64,000 nucleotides of DNA from the NCBI GenBank assembly GCA_029961685.1, contig JARWKL010000009.1:10553758-10617757 (forward strand). Reading direction: 5' to 3'. The translations under genes and the position numbers were made by a program. Below are positions 44,034 to 55,100 of the stretch, one piece after another. Each line of letters begins with the position of its first letter. Position 1 is the first letter of the stretch. The DNA comes from Aristolochia californica. Its lineage: Eukaryota; Streptophyta; Magnoliopsida; Piperales; Aristolochiaceae. The notes beneath the pieces were generated by a model. The model made no database searches and was not told the DNA's origin. It saw nothing but the letters and a program-made list of their open reading frames with translations.

Positions 44034-45062
44034 ATGAGGACGGAACCCTCGCAGCACCACCTCAGTTTGCTACCCACCTTGGATTCTACCACCCCTATTG
44101 TCGAATATTTGGCATGGAGAGCAATGGATCAATGCCTTCTCAGCCTCCTCTTGTCCTCCCTCACTGAGGAGGCAATGGACAAAGCCATTAGCCTCTCCAC
44201 TACCCACGAGGTTTGGCTCGCGCTGGAAAATTCCTTCAGCCACCGGTCAAAGGCTTGTTAAATTCATCTCAAGGATGACCTCTAGCAACTGAAACATGGA
44301 AATCGATCCGTTGTAGCCTACTTTGGCATTTTCAAGGGTCTTTGCAACCAGCTTTGCACAATCAACAACACCGACAAACTCCACTGGGTTCTCTGTGGAC
44401 TTTACACCGATTTCTCCACCTTCTCTTTCACCCAAATGGCCCTCATGCCCCTCCCTTGTTTCTCTGACCTCGTCTCCAGAGCCGAGAGCTTTGAGTTATT
44501 TTAGAAATCTCTCGAGAATTCTGTTTCTTCCGCTACTGCTTTCACTGCCGCATCCCATGGATTGGACCAGTTGACCCACCACGGCTCTGGTCAAACCCAT
44601 GGCCGAACCATTAGTTTTGCCTGCCATTATGTCAATTGCTGCCAAACTCATTCTTGCAAGGATGCCTCTCTCCTTGCTACCAGATATGACGTCTTAACAA
44701 TCACTATGTTGATTGATGCAACAAACATTATGCCCACAATGAGTCAAGTGAATCTCATGCCCATCTTGTTGAGGCTTTCACTAGATTGTGCTCTCTCATT
44801 GGATTTGCGCCCTCTCACTAGTTCTTGGACACTGGGACTTCCACTCATATGTCCAATAACTCATCCATCCTAGATCAGTCCACTTTCTACACTGGTAAGG
44901 ACTCTATAATTGTGGGGAATAGTGTCTCCTTACCTATCTCACATATTGGTATTGGTATTCTCTCTCCTACCCCAAATATTGGTATTCTTCATCTCACCAA
45001 AAGTATTCCATTCCCTCTTTTTGAATTTTTTCGCTCCAAGCTTCACGTCTGTTCCAATCTAA
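44034..45062 (+). pseudogene. Copia-F gag, protease and RNase H tail
   Basis: 44034-44261 gag start (SLTEEAMDKAISLSTTHEVW, LALENSFSHRSK), then broken gag (LKHGNRSV, MALMPLPCFSDLVSRAESFEL). Protease site near 44825 (LDTGTSTHMSNNSS, D-T-G). After ILHLTKS the frame jumps straight to PLFEFFRSKLHVCSN, the last residues of Copia RNase H, so integrase and RT are deleted. Confidence 0.85.
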
Positions 45063-45248
45063 TGATCAGACTAACAAGCCATAATAGAGCGATGACGACC
45101 CATTCCTATTGCCGGAAACAAGGGTCGATGACCAGATCATCGAGACGTTAAAAATACTCATTTTCTATTGTAATTTTTATGCATAAATGTAATGTAAAGT
45201 ATCACCTTCCATTCGTGGTGATTACAAAGATTTTAATAAAATCTTACA
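45063..45248 (+). repeat. 3' LTR of Copia-F
   Basis: 186 bp, starts TGATCAGACTAACAAGCC (first bases mutated from TGTGAAGG) and ends AAATCTTACA. Confidence 0.85.
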
Positions 45249-45292
45249 CTCTTTACCCAAGATTGTAACATATAGAATCCTGAAATTCAACA

Positions 45293-45304
45293 TGGTATTA
45301 GAGC
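45293..45304 (+). other. Primer-binding site of element G
   Basis: TGGTATTAGAGC after AATTCAACA, which is the end of the split 5' LTR (45254-45292). Confidence 0.8.
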
Positions 45305-45479
45305 TATGATTGATTTTCATGATTCCAAAGCTTTTTTTGTGTGTTCAACTTACGATAAGATTGCATGGAACGAGTTGAAGTGTGGTGTTGCATTCTCTCA
45401 TAATAGATATGTTCTCTCTACCATGCCTTATGTTGAGAATATGTTGGTTGAGATTTGATATATTATCATAGGTCCATAT

Positions 45480-45645
45480 TGATAGAGATAAACATAAAGA
45501 TAAAGATAATAATAAAGATAAAGATAAAGATAACTAGTGATTGAATTAGAGACAGACTCAAATTGTAGAGTTGTAACTCTATAAATAGTGTACATCTAAT
45601 CAATAATAATCACGACAATATTATTCTTCATTCTTATATTCTACA
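45480..45645 (+). repeat. 5' LTR of NA-3
   Basis: 166 bp ending TATATTCTACA. A TATA box (CTCTATAAATAGTG) at about 45579-45592. The U3 is a microsatellite of AGATAA/AAAGAT units. Confidence 0.9.
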
Positions 45646-45949
45646 TAGTATCAGAGTTTTCGATCGACTAATCAAAACCAGCTTGTCGTCGTTGGAAATC
45701 CTTATTGAAAGTAGCCTCCATCGTTGCAACCCACTGTCGTCGCTTGTACCTAGTACTTTTCTCTTCCTTCTCCGTACTATCTTGCCCGACATATTCTCAA
45801 CAAAAAAAAAAAGAAAAAAATATCCCAGTCGGTGACCACCCTCCTTCTTTGCTTTCAAACCCAGGCCCCACCTCCACATAACAGGCTCACTCACAGCCAG
45901 TCGCCTGCATGCTCATCGTTCGCCTTGTCGCTGGAATAGCCGCCTTCGC

Positions 45950-46110
45950 CAGCCATTCCGTCTCGCCGAAGCCAACCCAGAAAACTTCTTCTTCCTTCAC
46001 TTTTTCGGTTGCCATCACCCCACTACCTTCCGTCTCGTTGGTGCCAACGTAGAAAATTTCTCCCTCCTCTATTTCAAATTTCCCCTAGCCATCACCACAG
46101 TCGAATCCCA
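45950..46110 (+). repeat. Two-copy direct repeat in NA-3 leader
   Basis: CCATTCCGTCTCGCCGAAGCC...GAAAACTTC and CCTTCCGTCTCGTTGGTGCC...GAAAATTTC begin two similar units about 70 bp apart, each followed by CTCC/CTTC-rich sequence and a GCCATCACC phrase. Confidence 0.5.
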
Positions 46111-46507
46111 CACAACAAAAAAATACAAAAAAAAAAAAAAATCTTCTCTCCCGACATCGTCGCTCGACGTCCTCATAGCCCTGCTACCGCCTGCCGCCGC
46201 CGCCATCCATTTTTCTGGCAACCACCCTCGCAGGCACCGCCGCACATAACCCCCTCGTTCTTCCTTTTTTCTCCTCTCGTCGCGGTTGAGTCTCATCATC
46301 ATCGTCGCTCTCCTCGCCGTCACCACCGTTCGCCCCTCTAGCCCCAACCAACCGACGCAGCCCCAAAGCCCCCCTCTTGATACCTAAGTCGAGAGAGAAA
46401 ATTATTTTGCCCCCCTCGATGCCCTGTCCCACACAACGTGCGAACTCGAACGTCCAGTTCACATGTGCGGAAAAAAAACTACATAACCTCTTCTTCCCAC
46501 TCAACGA

Positions 46508-47200
46508 TGCAATTCTTTCTACCCTAGCAGCCGCTCTTCCACGATGAAATTCTGTCTGCCCCAGCCACTGCCCTTTCTCGTGACGATGCGATTCCGTCCA
46601 CCCTAGCCGCTACCCTTCCACCGGACGATGCGATTCTATCCGTACCAGTCGCTACCCTGCCACCGGATGATGGGATTTTGTCCGCCCTAGCCTCCTCCAG
46701 TGCCACTGGTCATCCTCCAGACGATGCGATTCAATCCGCCCCAGTCACTGATCTTCCACCAAATGATGCGATTTTGTCCACCCCAGCCGATGCCCTTCCA
46801 CCAGACGATGCGATTCCATCCACCCTAGCCACCTCCAGTGTCGTTGCTCTTCCTCTGGACAATGCGATTCCGTCCGCCCCAACCGCTGATCTTCCACTGG
46901 ACGATGAGATTTCGTCCGCCCCAACTGCTGCCCTTCCATCAGACGATGTAATTCCATCTGCCCCAGCCGCTTCCAATGTCCTTGTTCTTCCTTCGAATAA
47001 TGCGATTCCGTTCGCCCCAACTGTTGATCTTCCACCGGACAATGCAATTCTGTCTGCCCCAACCGCTACCCTTCCACCGTATGATGCAATTCCGTCCACC
47101 CTAACCGCTGCCCTTCGATCGGACGATGCGATTCCGTCCACTCCAGCTGCCTCCAGTGCCACTACTCTTCCCAGTCGTTGCTCTTCTCCACTACTGCTCT
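46508..47200 (+). CDS. Proline/aspartate-rich tandem-repeat ORF of NA-3
   Basis: Roughly 12-14 imperfect units of 15-16 residues on the pattern LPPDDAIPSAPxA (for example DLPPNDAILSTPADALPPDD), with three SS-containing longer units. DNA unit about 48 bp. The frame is open from about 46518 through 47316; no clear ATG is seen, so a start is uncertain. Compositionally it resembles a low-complexity, disordered protein. No domain recognised; it may be only a DNA repeat read in frame. Confidence 0.5.
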
Positions 47201-47313
47201 TCTCAGCTGCTACTAGTGTCGTTATTCTCTCCAAACCACTTTCGAGAACACGCTTCCTCTTTTTTAAAGATCAAGATTGGACTCTCCTCTCGGAGCACCA
47301 TTTTGCAGGGGCA

Positions 47314-47476
47314 TGATAGAGATAAACATAAAGATAAAGATAAGAATAAAGATAATGATAAAAATAAAGATAACTAGTGATTAAATTAGAGACAGACTCA
47401 AATTGTAGAGTTGTTATCATCTACTTTCTTTGTTGTAAAATCATAGCAATATTATTCTTCATTCTTATATTTTATA
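47314..47476 (+). repeat. 3' LTR of NA-3
   Basis: 163 bp, same start. It lacks the CTATAAATAG segment present in the 5' copy and ends TTTTATA (terminal CA changed). Confidence 0.88.
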
Positions 47477-47481
47477 CATAT

Positions 47482-49063
47482 GGCATTGTTGGTTGCTTGA
47501 GATTTGATATTATTGCTGGTTTCCGGTTGATATATTATCATAACTTCCACATACAAAATTCTGCTTCACGGTCCAACGAGTTTTTATAGCCTTTGCTAAT
47601 TATCGTAACTGCTATTGATCTTCTTTTTATGGTGGTTATTTGGGTTCTAAAATCTGATACGAAGGATTTGGGATAAGAGAAGAGAATAGAGGAAGAAGAG
47701 ACAACGAAGAATTAGGAGGATAAGAGAATTAGAGATAAGAAGAGACTAATTGAGAATCAAATCCATATATCTTTATTCAATTCATTCAGGCTTTATATAG
47801 CCATACAACTGACGAGAATACAACTGATCAACACCCACTATATATAACTAAACAACAACTGCTAATGGTCTTCGTGTTCTGGTGCATGTGACGTGGCACA
47901 TATCAAAATCTCATCGTGAGTCCTGTTAAAGAAGGACTTCTCAGGCCTGTCTGTATTGTTGTCTTTCACGTTACTGGTTACGTGGTTGGAAAGTGATTCT
48001 GAAATCCTACTACCGAGTTTCAGAAACCCAGTCTCCTCTGCTGCTACCGAATTGCTGTTGATGAATTGGATATGACATAGTCCCTTGTTTTTTCTTTGCA
48101 GCAACATCTCAGGTCTCTTTGACGTGCTCAGAGATTGATGAATAGAAGTGTTGTTCATGTCCTTGTTTCAAGCAATACTCTGCTCTCGGATCCTGCAACA
48201 TGATTCTCTTTTGAGATTACATTTTTCAGAGAAAACAAGTTTTCTAGAACAGACATTTCTGTTTTTATCACGCTTCTATTATTCTGGGAAGTTTCCAGCA
48301 AGATGATAACCATTCAGGAAAGTTTCTGTTCTAGTATAAGTTGATATTGGGACGTTTCTGTTTTTATCAGAGATGGCTCATGCAATTTCCGAATTATCAT
48401 ACTTGAGATTGGGACATTACAGTAAGATGTGTGCTTGTATCCAGCATGTCACGTTGCTAAATTCAGGAAAGTCTTGCTGATTGATATTGGGACGTTGCTG
48501 TTTGATGCTTTTATTCAGTAAGTTATTGATGATTTCCAGCAAGCAGCTGCTAGTCAGATTACAGAATGGTTATTTCTTGGTTATCTCTGGCTGATCAGGC
48601 TGGCCATGTTACTGTTATTTAAGAAACTTTCCTGGTTTTCTCCTTGACCATAAGCAGCTGCTATTGATATTGGATGGTTATCTCTTGATACCTTTCCGTG
48701 AAACTCTTGATATTGGATATTATCAGCTAGTTCTAGGAGTTTGATAAAGTTTCCTGTTTGGAATGCTAGTCCTCTTCTCTGTTTTGAGAAGTAGCTTAAG
48801 CCACCGATGAGTAGCAGAAGACAGAATCCTTATCAAATCCTCCATGCCTTTCTCTGGTTAATCCTAATTTTGAAATCTTGCTCAAATCAAATTGCTGGTT
48901 TATCATGGGGCTTGGTCAATTGAGCCATCAGTACATGAAATCCTTGTATCAACATATGCAACTCTGATCATGAAATCGAAAGAAACAAGTGTCTCTTCCA
49001 TATCTTCTCAATCATTTGTTTCAGCATGAAGACGATGGGCCATGGTGATGGAAACTTTCTTTG
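47482..49063 (+). other. Internal region of element G, non-coding
   Basis: No recognisable protein. Short phrases recur at about 140-150 bp: TTCAGGAAAGT(T/C)T(T)CTG near 48313 and 48463, and TTGATATTGGGACGTT(T/G)CTG at 48341-48360 and 48481-48500. A TATA-like CTTTATATAGCC near 47792 in a purine/pyrimidine-biased block (47662-47900) could be part of an old inverted LTR, but I could not find its partner. Confidence 0.35.
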
Positions 49064-49379
49064 TGTTAAGGAATAATCCCACAATGATTAGTGAGTACAA
49101 AGATTTTGAGTTTATTAGTTAGGAAAGAAGTTTTTTAAGTTAGTTAGTCATCATAGGATAGGCCCTGGACTCAACTTCATATGATATTAGAGTAGGTATC
49201 CATATGTGGGCCTCCATCCAAATTATCCACTTGTAGAGCCACAAAAGAGAGTCTACACGTGAGGGGGAGTGTTAAGGAATAATCTCACATGGAGTACAAA
49301 GATTTTGAGTTTATTAGTTAGGAAAGAGTCTTCTTAAATTGACTAGTTATCATGTGATAGACCTTGACCCAACTTCACA
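49064..49379 (+). mobile_element. Complete TRIM (miniature LTR element)
   Basis: 316 bp: LTRs 49064-49181 (118 bp) and 49270-49379 (110 bp), both starting TGTTAAGGAATAATC. Primer site TGATATTAGAGT at 49182-49193, polypurine tract GTGAGGGGGAG at 49259-49269. TSD CTTTG/CTTTT (49059-49063, 49380-49384), one change. Too small to code. A second, rearranged copy is at 34614-34826. Confidence 0.88.
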
Positions 49380-50715
49380 CTTTTGAGTATTACTGCTAGT
49401 TGAAGCAGCTGGCTAATGAATTTTTGGTTTTAAGAGCAGAATATGATCATGGCGTATGTTTCTCTAACAGCCAAGTATTCTGCCCCTATTTACACTAGGC
49501 ATCAGCAGCAGCTAGCTGTCACCTTACTTCTGTTGTCTATTTGACGTGGTTGTAATCCTCAAGGGTGAGAAGTGACCTTGGTGTGACTGCTGGGATTGCA
49601 GTTTGCATGAGAAGCTGTTGCTAATTCATGCGATGTTTCAGCTGCTAGTTAGTGTTCATGTTGAATTGATAGTGCTCGCTGAATTGCTAAGCTACTTGTT
49701 CTGGTTAGGAGACGTCAGACACCCATGGTGTTTCTGACAGCAGCTGCAAACACAACTGCAATTAATTTATCACTGTGTTTGTTTTGAAGTGAATGATACC
49801 AATGCTGCTGCAGTAGTTCTGTCTTCTTGACCACTCCGATAAGTGAAAGCGTTTGGAGATGATTTTCAGACAAGAGAAGTTTAACAATTGACTTATTGGG
49901 CTTCTCTTTTTTATATGATTGAAGACCTTTTACAGTATGTTTTGAGTCCGAAGTGAATATAGTTGCAGATCAATGCTCTCACCATATCCAAAGGTGATGG
50001 ATGATAAATTTGGCATGATTGAGGGATTGATGATAGCAGTGCACTCCATTTCTGCCACCTAGAAGACCGTTGATGGTCTTACAAATACCAGCTTCACTTG
50101 ATCTTTCACGGTTCGATTTCAGAACTTGTTTAGTTCTAGAGGTATACCTCTGCTTATTACTTGGTTCAAGCTTCCTAAATTTTGGTTGGACTTGCTGCAG
50201 ACTATTTCATATGCCCTTAGTACTCTTAAGGGCTTTCATTATCTACATGTTATCTACTGCTATATAACAACATATATGGTATGTGCTATTATTGGCTCAT
50301 TACAGCAATAGATATTGTGTCTCTTTGATTGAGATATTATTAATGAAGAAAGATTCTTTGATTTATTACTTTGGATTCATTATTTTCTAACAATTGTCTG
50401 TTTGATTTAAGTTAATTTAGTTGGCTAAAAGAGTTCAATTCTACAATGACTCTTAAGAACCCCAAAGGTAGGAGGATCATCTCTACAAAGGAGTTTGAAT
50501 TACTCTAGAAGATAAAGCATATGATAGCGTCTACCCTCATGAAGAATTTGAATTATTTCAGTAGATAGAATATATGATGGCCCCAGCTTCTTCACCTTAT
50601 CTTCCTTTAATTCTCCATTAACTTTTTACTTGGTAGTCTTTCGCCTACTATCCTTTATTTGACTCTCGTTTATGCTTTTTTTGGCCAACCCTTTGGTCCA
50701 TTACTTTGGTTGGTC

Positions 50716-50783
<68 letters not shown>

Positions 50784-51046
50784 AGTTAAGTCCAATTAGA
50801 CTTTTTTATTGGTACCCTTAGGTTTTTATCATCATCTTGAGAGTGACAGACATTTCCTACTTTAGTGATTATTATCACTATTTTTGTTCGAAATCATTTG
50901 AGGTTGGTTTCAACTTATATTTTATCACCTATTTTTTTACTTTTTAAGAGTCTGTATCCAATTTTGTACTTATCCTTGGGACACCTTGATAGAGGAGATC
51001 ATTACTACAACTATCATTACCATTACCTCCATGCTTGAGGGGGATG
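49380..51046 (+). other. 3' internal part of element G
   Basis: No protein motif found. 50310-50370 (TGTCTCTTTGATTGAGATATTATTA...) resembles 17618-17650 in NA-1, and 50455-50530 resembles an inverted stretch near 6620-6680, so several non-autonomous Copia-type elements share interior blocks. Ends in the polypurine tract 51034-51046. Confidence 0.5.
50719..50780 (+). repeat. (TA)31 microsatellite
   Basis: 62 bases of uninterrupted TA dinucleotides inside element G. Confidence 0.99.
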
Positions 51047-51140
51047 TGTTGGAAGGTATGAATAAGTTGGGGTGTCATTGATACAATTATCTTATGATTT
51101 TTGTCTTTTATTTAATCCTACTAGGGTGAAGGGTATTTTT
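51047..51140 (+). repeat. 3' LTR of element G, truncated
   Basis: TGTTGGAAGGTATGAATAAG ... AGGGTGAAGGGTATTTT, matching the start of 34105-34401. Similarity is lost after about 51140. Confidence 0.72.
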
Positions 51141-52150
51141 TCTATATAATTAAAATTTTGAATTTATTTTTGCCCAATTTTTATTTTGTTAATTATTTTA
51201 AACGTGTATATAGGGAAAGACAATTTTAAATCTAAAGCATATTATTTTTGGTGAAAATTCCAGTATTTATGGGAAAAAAATCTTTAATTAATTTTTTGAA
51301 AATTAAATTATATTTTTCCATGAAAATTTTTGAAAATAAATATTTTCAATTTTTCATCTGGAAATATTTTTAATAAATAAAAAACTTCTTAGAATAATTT
51401 TTCGCCAACATAAAAATATATTTCAAAAAACATTATCCACAAGTGTTGTTTAAAAATAAAAAATATTTCTTGATGAACTTTTTCATTAAGAGTTTTTTTA
51501 AAAAATATTTTTTTCCTATAAAAGTAAATTTTTCGTTTGGCAATAAAACAATCGAAAAATGTTACTTTTTCAGTGGTGAAATTTATTTTTCCATAAATAT
51601 CTATTATTGGAGAGTTATTACCAACAAAATGTTGTTGAGAAAAGTCAAGTGTTTAAATTTTGTTTTACTATTTGTGATTTATAGGCCCTTGTGTAAGCAT
51701 ATGGTACTGAGAATCTCTTTTGTTGGGTCTAAGCCGGTGTGCCTAGACTAATGTAGATACCTATATGGGTCTAGTAGGTCGTGTGCCTAGTTTGCTACTA
51801 TAAATTTATGTGAAGGTGCGCACTAAAAATTGGTTGTTGTGATCAATTGAATAAAATAAGTACCAGGGTGGGCAACATTATAATCGGCCTTAAAGACAAT
51901 TTATTGTAAGTATCGTTTGACAACTCTAACATAGTATATTAACTCTAAGGTGCAAACACCATAGGACTAGATTAGAAATCTAAAATAGGATTGCGGGCCA
52001 CTGTAATTCTTTGTGCATTATAACAATGGGTTAAGGCTTGAGCTTTTGAATGAAGATACACAAATAAACAAATAATCAAATAGGTTTTTTTACACATTGA
52101 TTTCATAATAAACATCCAGCAAACTTCATTATAGTGCAATCTCCAAGTTC
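51141..52150. other. AT-rich region without recognised genes
   Basis: 51141-51720 is strongly AT-rich with many AAAATATTT/TTTTTG phrases. The frame 51443-51751 is low complexity and not a convincing gene. 51720-52150 has repeats of the phrase (T)GTGCCTAG and GGTCTA but no LTR or coding signature. Confidence 0.4.
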
Positions 52151-55100
52151 ATTCATTTGCGGAACGGTGAGCAGTTTTTAGTCGTCTCAGAAGTGAGTTG
52201 GCTTATTCTCTTTCAGTCTATCTAGGTTTATTGACGGCACTATATTAGACTGGGTACTGCTGATATTTAATTTGATTGGTTTTTCTTTTCTTTCTACAGA
52301 TATCATAATGTGAGTTGGTCCGACTCTGATGCTTTGGTATCTGCTTCTTATCATGAAAGGAGCAAAGATATATAAGGAAAAGAAAAGAAAAAAAGAGAGA
52401 GACCAAATCATCTACATGAGGTGGTGGTGGCTGCTTGATGATTGAACAAATGACCCTAGTCTCCACTGCAGAAATGGAGGTGGACACAATAGCAAAAAGC
52501 ACGAAAGGAAGAAACAACGCGTCGTTGCACACTTTCCCAAGGAGAAGAGCAGGAGCTCATCTTTTCCCTCTTTTTATCCCTTTTTAAATGGCATCCGAAG
52601 AGGGTTACTCAGAGTTGGAAAGCTCACGTCTGGGGTCACCGGCCACCAGTAAACCAGCACTTGCTCAACTCATTTCGACGCCACCCCGAGTTCGCACTGA
52701 GTTGCCATCTCGTTGCTAATCTCTGCGTTCAGCTTTACTTTCTGCTGCACAATGTGAAACCGACTCTTTGGTAGGAAATATAGACGTGTGTCGAGTCATG
52801 CTTGAAGTGAATCATCAAAAGAAATAACTCGCCGGGCCATCAGGGCACAAGAGTGATGATAGTAGAAGAAAAGGTGAAGACGATGAGGCAGCCCCAGCCG
52901 CTAGGACCAGAGAGAGTGCAGTTGTGTCTTGCATTCAGCATAAAAAACACCATCCATCTCCAAAAATTCGTTATGATTCCAACTTTTGATTCCATTATTC
53001 GGACCCTCCCAATCCGCCCCACGAGCTGGAATTTACAGTGAAAAAGGTGAGAGACTGAAAGCTGAAAGGTAGTTTGTCATGGGCACACTCTAAAGCTAAA
53101 ATGCTGCAGCAAAGGAAGCTTATAAAGACGCAGATTCTGCCCCTCTCTCCTTCTTTCCCTTTTTCTTTTCATTGGGTGGTGAAAAGGATCTTTGGCTTTT
53201 TGGGTTTATTCATAGGATTCCTCACTTTGAAGAGCATTTAGAAGAAGAAAAAAAAAGGATGAATAGACAGAAGATAAGGGAAGGGAGAGAGTGAGGCCCT
53301 GCCTTCAAGCTTCAAAACATAAAAAAGCAAAGGCTGCTGGCTATTCAGGGGTGTTAGTGCTCTTCTGGGCTTCCCCTGTGTTAGAGTGTTTATATTCACA
53401 AACCCTGATTCATCATGTTCTTGAATGATCTACTTTTTCTTTCGCAACTCAGCAACTGATAAGCATTAACAAAGCAACAAACTCTTCATTTCATCCGTTT
53501 TCTCTTCTCTTTTTAATTATCATCATTCCTTTTGCAGAAACTTTTCCATCCAGTTCAGCTTCCTGCTTCTTACCAAGGAAAAACAAAACAAAAAAAAAAA
53601 AAAAAAAAAAAACAGGAAAGTTCACCATCCTACTTCGCTTTCTTTGTGTAGCTCACTGTTCATGAGAGATGAGAAGTGGAGCTTTTTCTCTTCCATTTCA
53701 TAAAGGGCGCGATTATTGATTATTCTCCCACTGAGACTTTTGTCTTTTAAAAAATACTAGGCATAGAACACACGTGACAAGAATCTGTGGGACCCAGACG
53801 AGTGGGCGGGCCCTTAAAAAACAGAAGACATCCAGATTGCGTCATATCAACCTTAATTTTGGAAAGAGTAAGTCGATTAACCATTAACGGCGAAACATCT
53901 CTCATAATTCATAAAGTTGACACAGAAATCGGGAGCTTCCTGCTTCCTCTTCTCTTCACTCTTCACCAACCGATAATATCCATCCCCGTGGATCCCCCGC
54001 CTAGAGAGCGCTTAAGGTGGCAGGATTAGTCACTGCAAGATTTGTGGGTCCGATCATTATCAACCCATCATGACCGTTCAATTCACGATGCAGCAGCGAC
54101 AGAAAATTTCGGACACACATGATTCATTGACGAGTGTCCACTAAAACTGGTAGGTGGCATTTTCTGCTTTAACATGTGGCACGTGAGTTCTCTAATTGCC
54201 TAATTAGTAATCCCCTCGTTTTGCCGGTAATTTTTCCCGATTAATTTTAAGATTACTTTGCTTAGCTTAGTAAATCAAATGGATAATCCGAAAGATAGCT
54301 GGGCCTCGTATCTTTAACTTGGTCGGTTGCAGAATTTTCGTGGAAGCTGGGCATCATGTCGCGACGCTTTCTTTTTTTTTATTCTCTCAATTACCTCTCA
54401 TTTTCACCTGGACTTTTTCCTTTTCAATGCTTTTGCTTTCGTTTTGTTTTTGTTTTTCTTGGGGTCGATTACCCGATTCTTCATTGCAGCGAACCAGCGG
54501 GGTTGGGTCCACTTTGGCCCTCTGGCCCCACCAGTTATTGACATAAAGTTGTCCATCCATGGCCTCACTAGTCTAGAAAGCATCATCCAGCTTTTAAATT
54601 GGGGACCCACAACGAGTTAAGCTGTACGAAATTTAACGCCGATCGCAGCCGTTGAAGAGGCATGCCAACATCCAAATCGACTGATGGGGCGGTTGAGTTT
54701 TAAGATGCGGTCAGTCAATAGTCAAACAAATCAATAGTCAATGTGTTATGGCCCTGAGTTAGAGGCAGTCACTGTACAAAGTAACAGACTTGGATGACTT
54801 AAAAAAAAAAAAAATAGCGAAAAGAGAGGTGGAAAGGTGGAGAAAAGAGAGGAGAGGAGCGTGTGTTTTTTTTGTTTGGTCACGGGGGGATGATTTTCAC
54901 ACCCATCACTTTCAAAGTGGTGTCAACAATCCAGTCGCCATGGGACCGATTCCAACGTTGTTCTTGGCGCCCTCTTGCACACCCTAAACAAAACAAAGAG
55001 AGAGAATACAAAAATGCCTGGTGTCAAGCACATGCCATGCAAAAAGGAAGCGAAAGAAGATAAAAGAGTATAGAGAAAGGGATAAAAATTAAATAATATC

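Larger units (their letters stand above)
34402..45248 (+). mobile_element. Copia-F, composite Ty1/copia element with TSD CTCTT
   Basis: Two 186-bp LTRs (34402-34587, 45063-45248) flanked by a perfect TSD CTCTT (34397-34401, 45249-45253). Primer site TGGTATCAGAGC at 34588-34599. Plus-strand gag and protease sit at 44034-45000, with a jump to the last RNase H codons before the 3' LTR. Between primer site and gag lies about 9.4 kb of inverted material: a TRIM piece, the inverted Copia F' and, inside it, the gene-capturing element. Confidence 0.85.
45480..47476 (+). mobile_element. NA-3, non-autonomous LTR element coding a repeat-rich frame
   Basis: 1,997 bp, TSD CATAT (45475-45479, 47477-47481). 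LTRs 45480-45645 (166 bp) and 47314-47476 (163 bp), both starting TGATAGAGATAAACATAAAG with AGATAA-type simple repeats. Primer site TAGTATCAGAGT at 45646-45657; polypurine tract TTGCAGGGGCA at 47303-47313. The interior is CT- and CG-rich and unlike its AT-rich surroundings, with a tandem-repeat protein frame and no retroviral enzymes. Confidence 0.9.
34105..51140 (+). mobile_element. Element G, non-autonomous Copia-like element holding a deep nest
   Basis: The 5' LTR is split into 34105-34401 and 45254-45292 by Copia-F, whose TSD CTCTT marks the cut. Primer site TGGTATTAGAGC at 45293-45304. Internal sequence 45305-51033 has no retroviral genes but holds NA-3 and a TRIM. Polypurine tract CTTGAGGGGGATG at 51034-51046; 3' LTR starts at 51047 and matches 34105 (GGTATGAATAAGTTGGGGTG in both). 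The 3' LTR fades after about 51140. Confidence 0.7.

Noticed and set aside
46731..47234. 167-codon minus-strand frame over the NA-3 repeats.
   Set aside because: It is the antisense of the tandem array; a 48-bp unit lacking stops on one strand often stays open on the other.
49064..49379. Considered as a Cassandra-type TRIM.
   Set aside because: The LTRs show no 5S rRNA-like promoter segment that I can recognise.
51443..51751. 102-codon plus-strand frame.
   Set aside because: Phe/Lys/Asn-rich translation of very AT-rich DNA, no domain.
53270..53300. GACAGAAGATA in a purine-rich stretch, resembling the start of miR157.
   Set aside because: Only 11 bases match and I could not pair a star strand into a stable hairpin in the flanking sequence.
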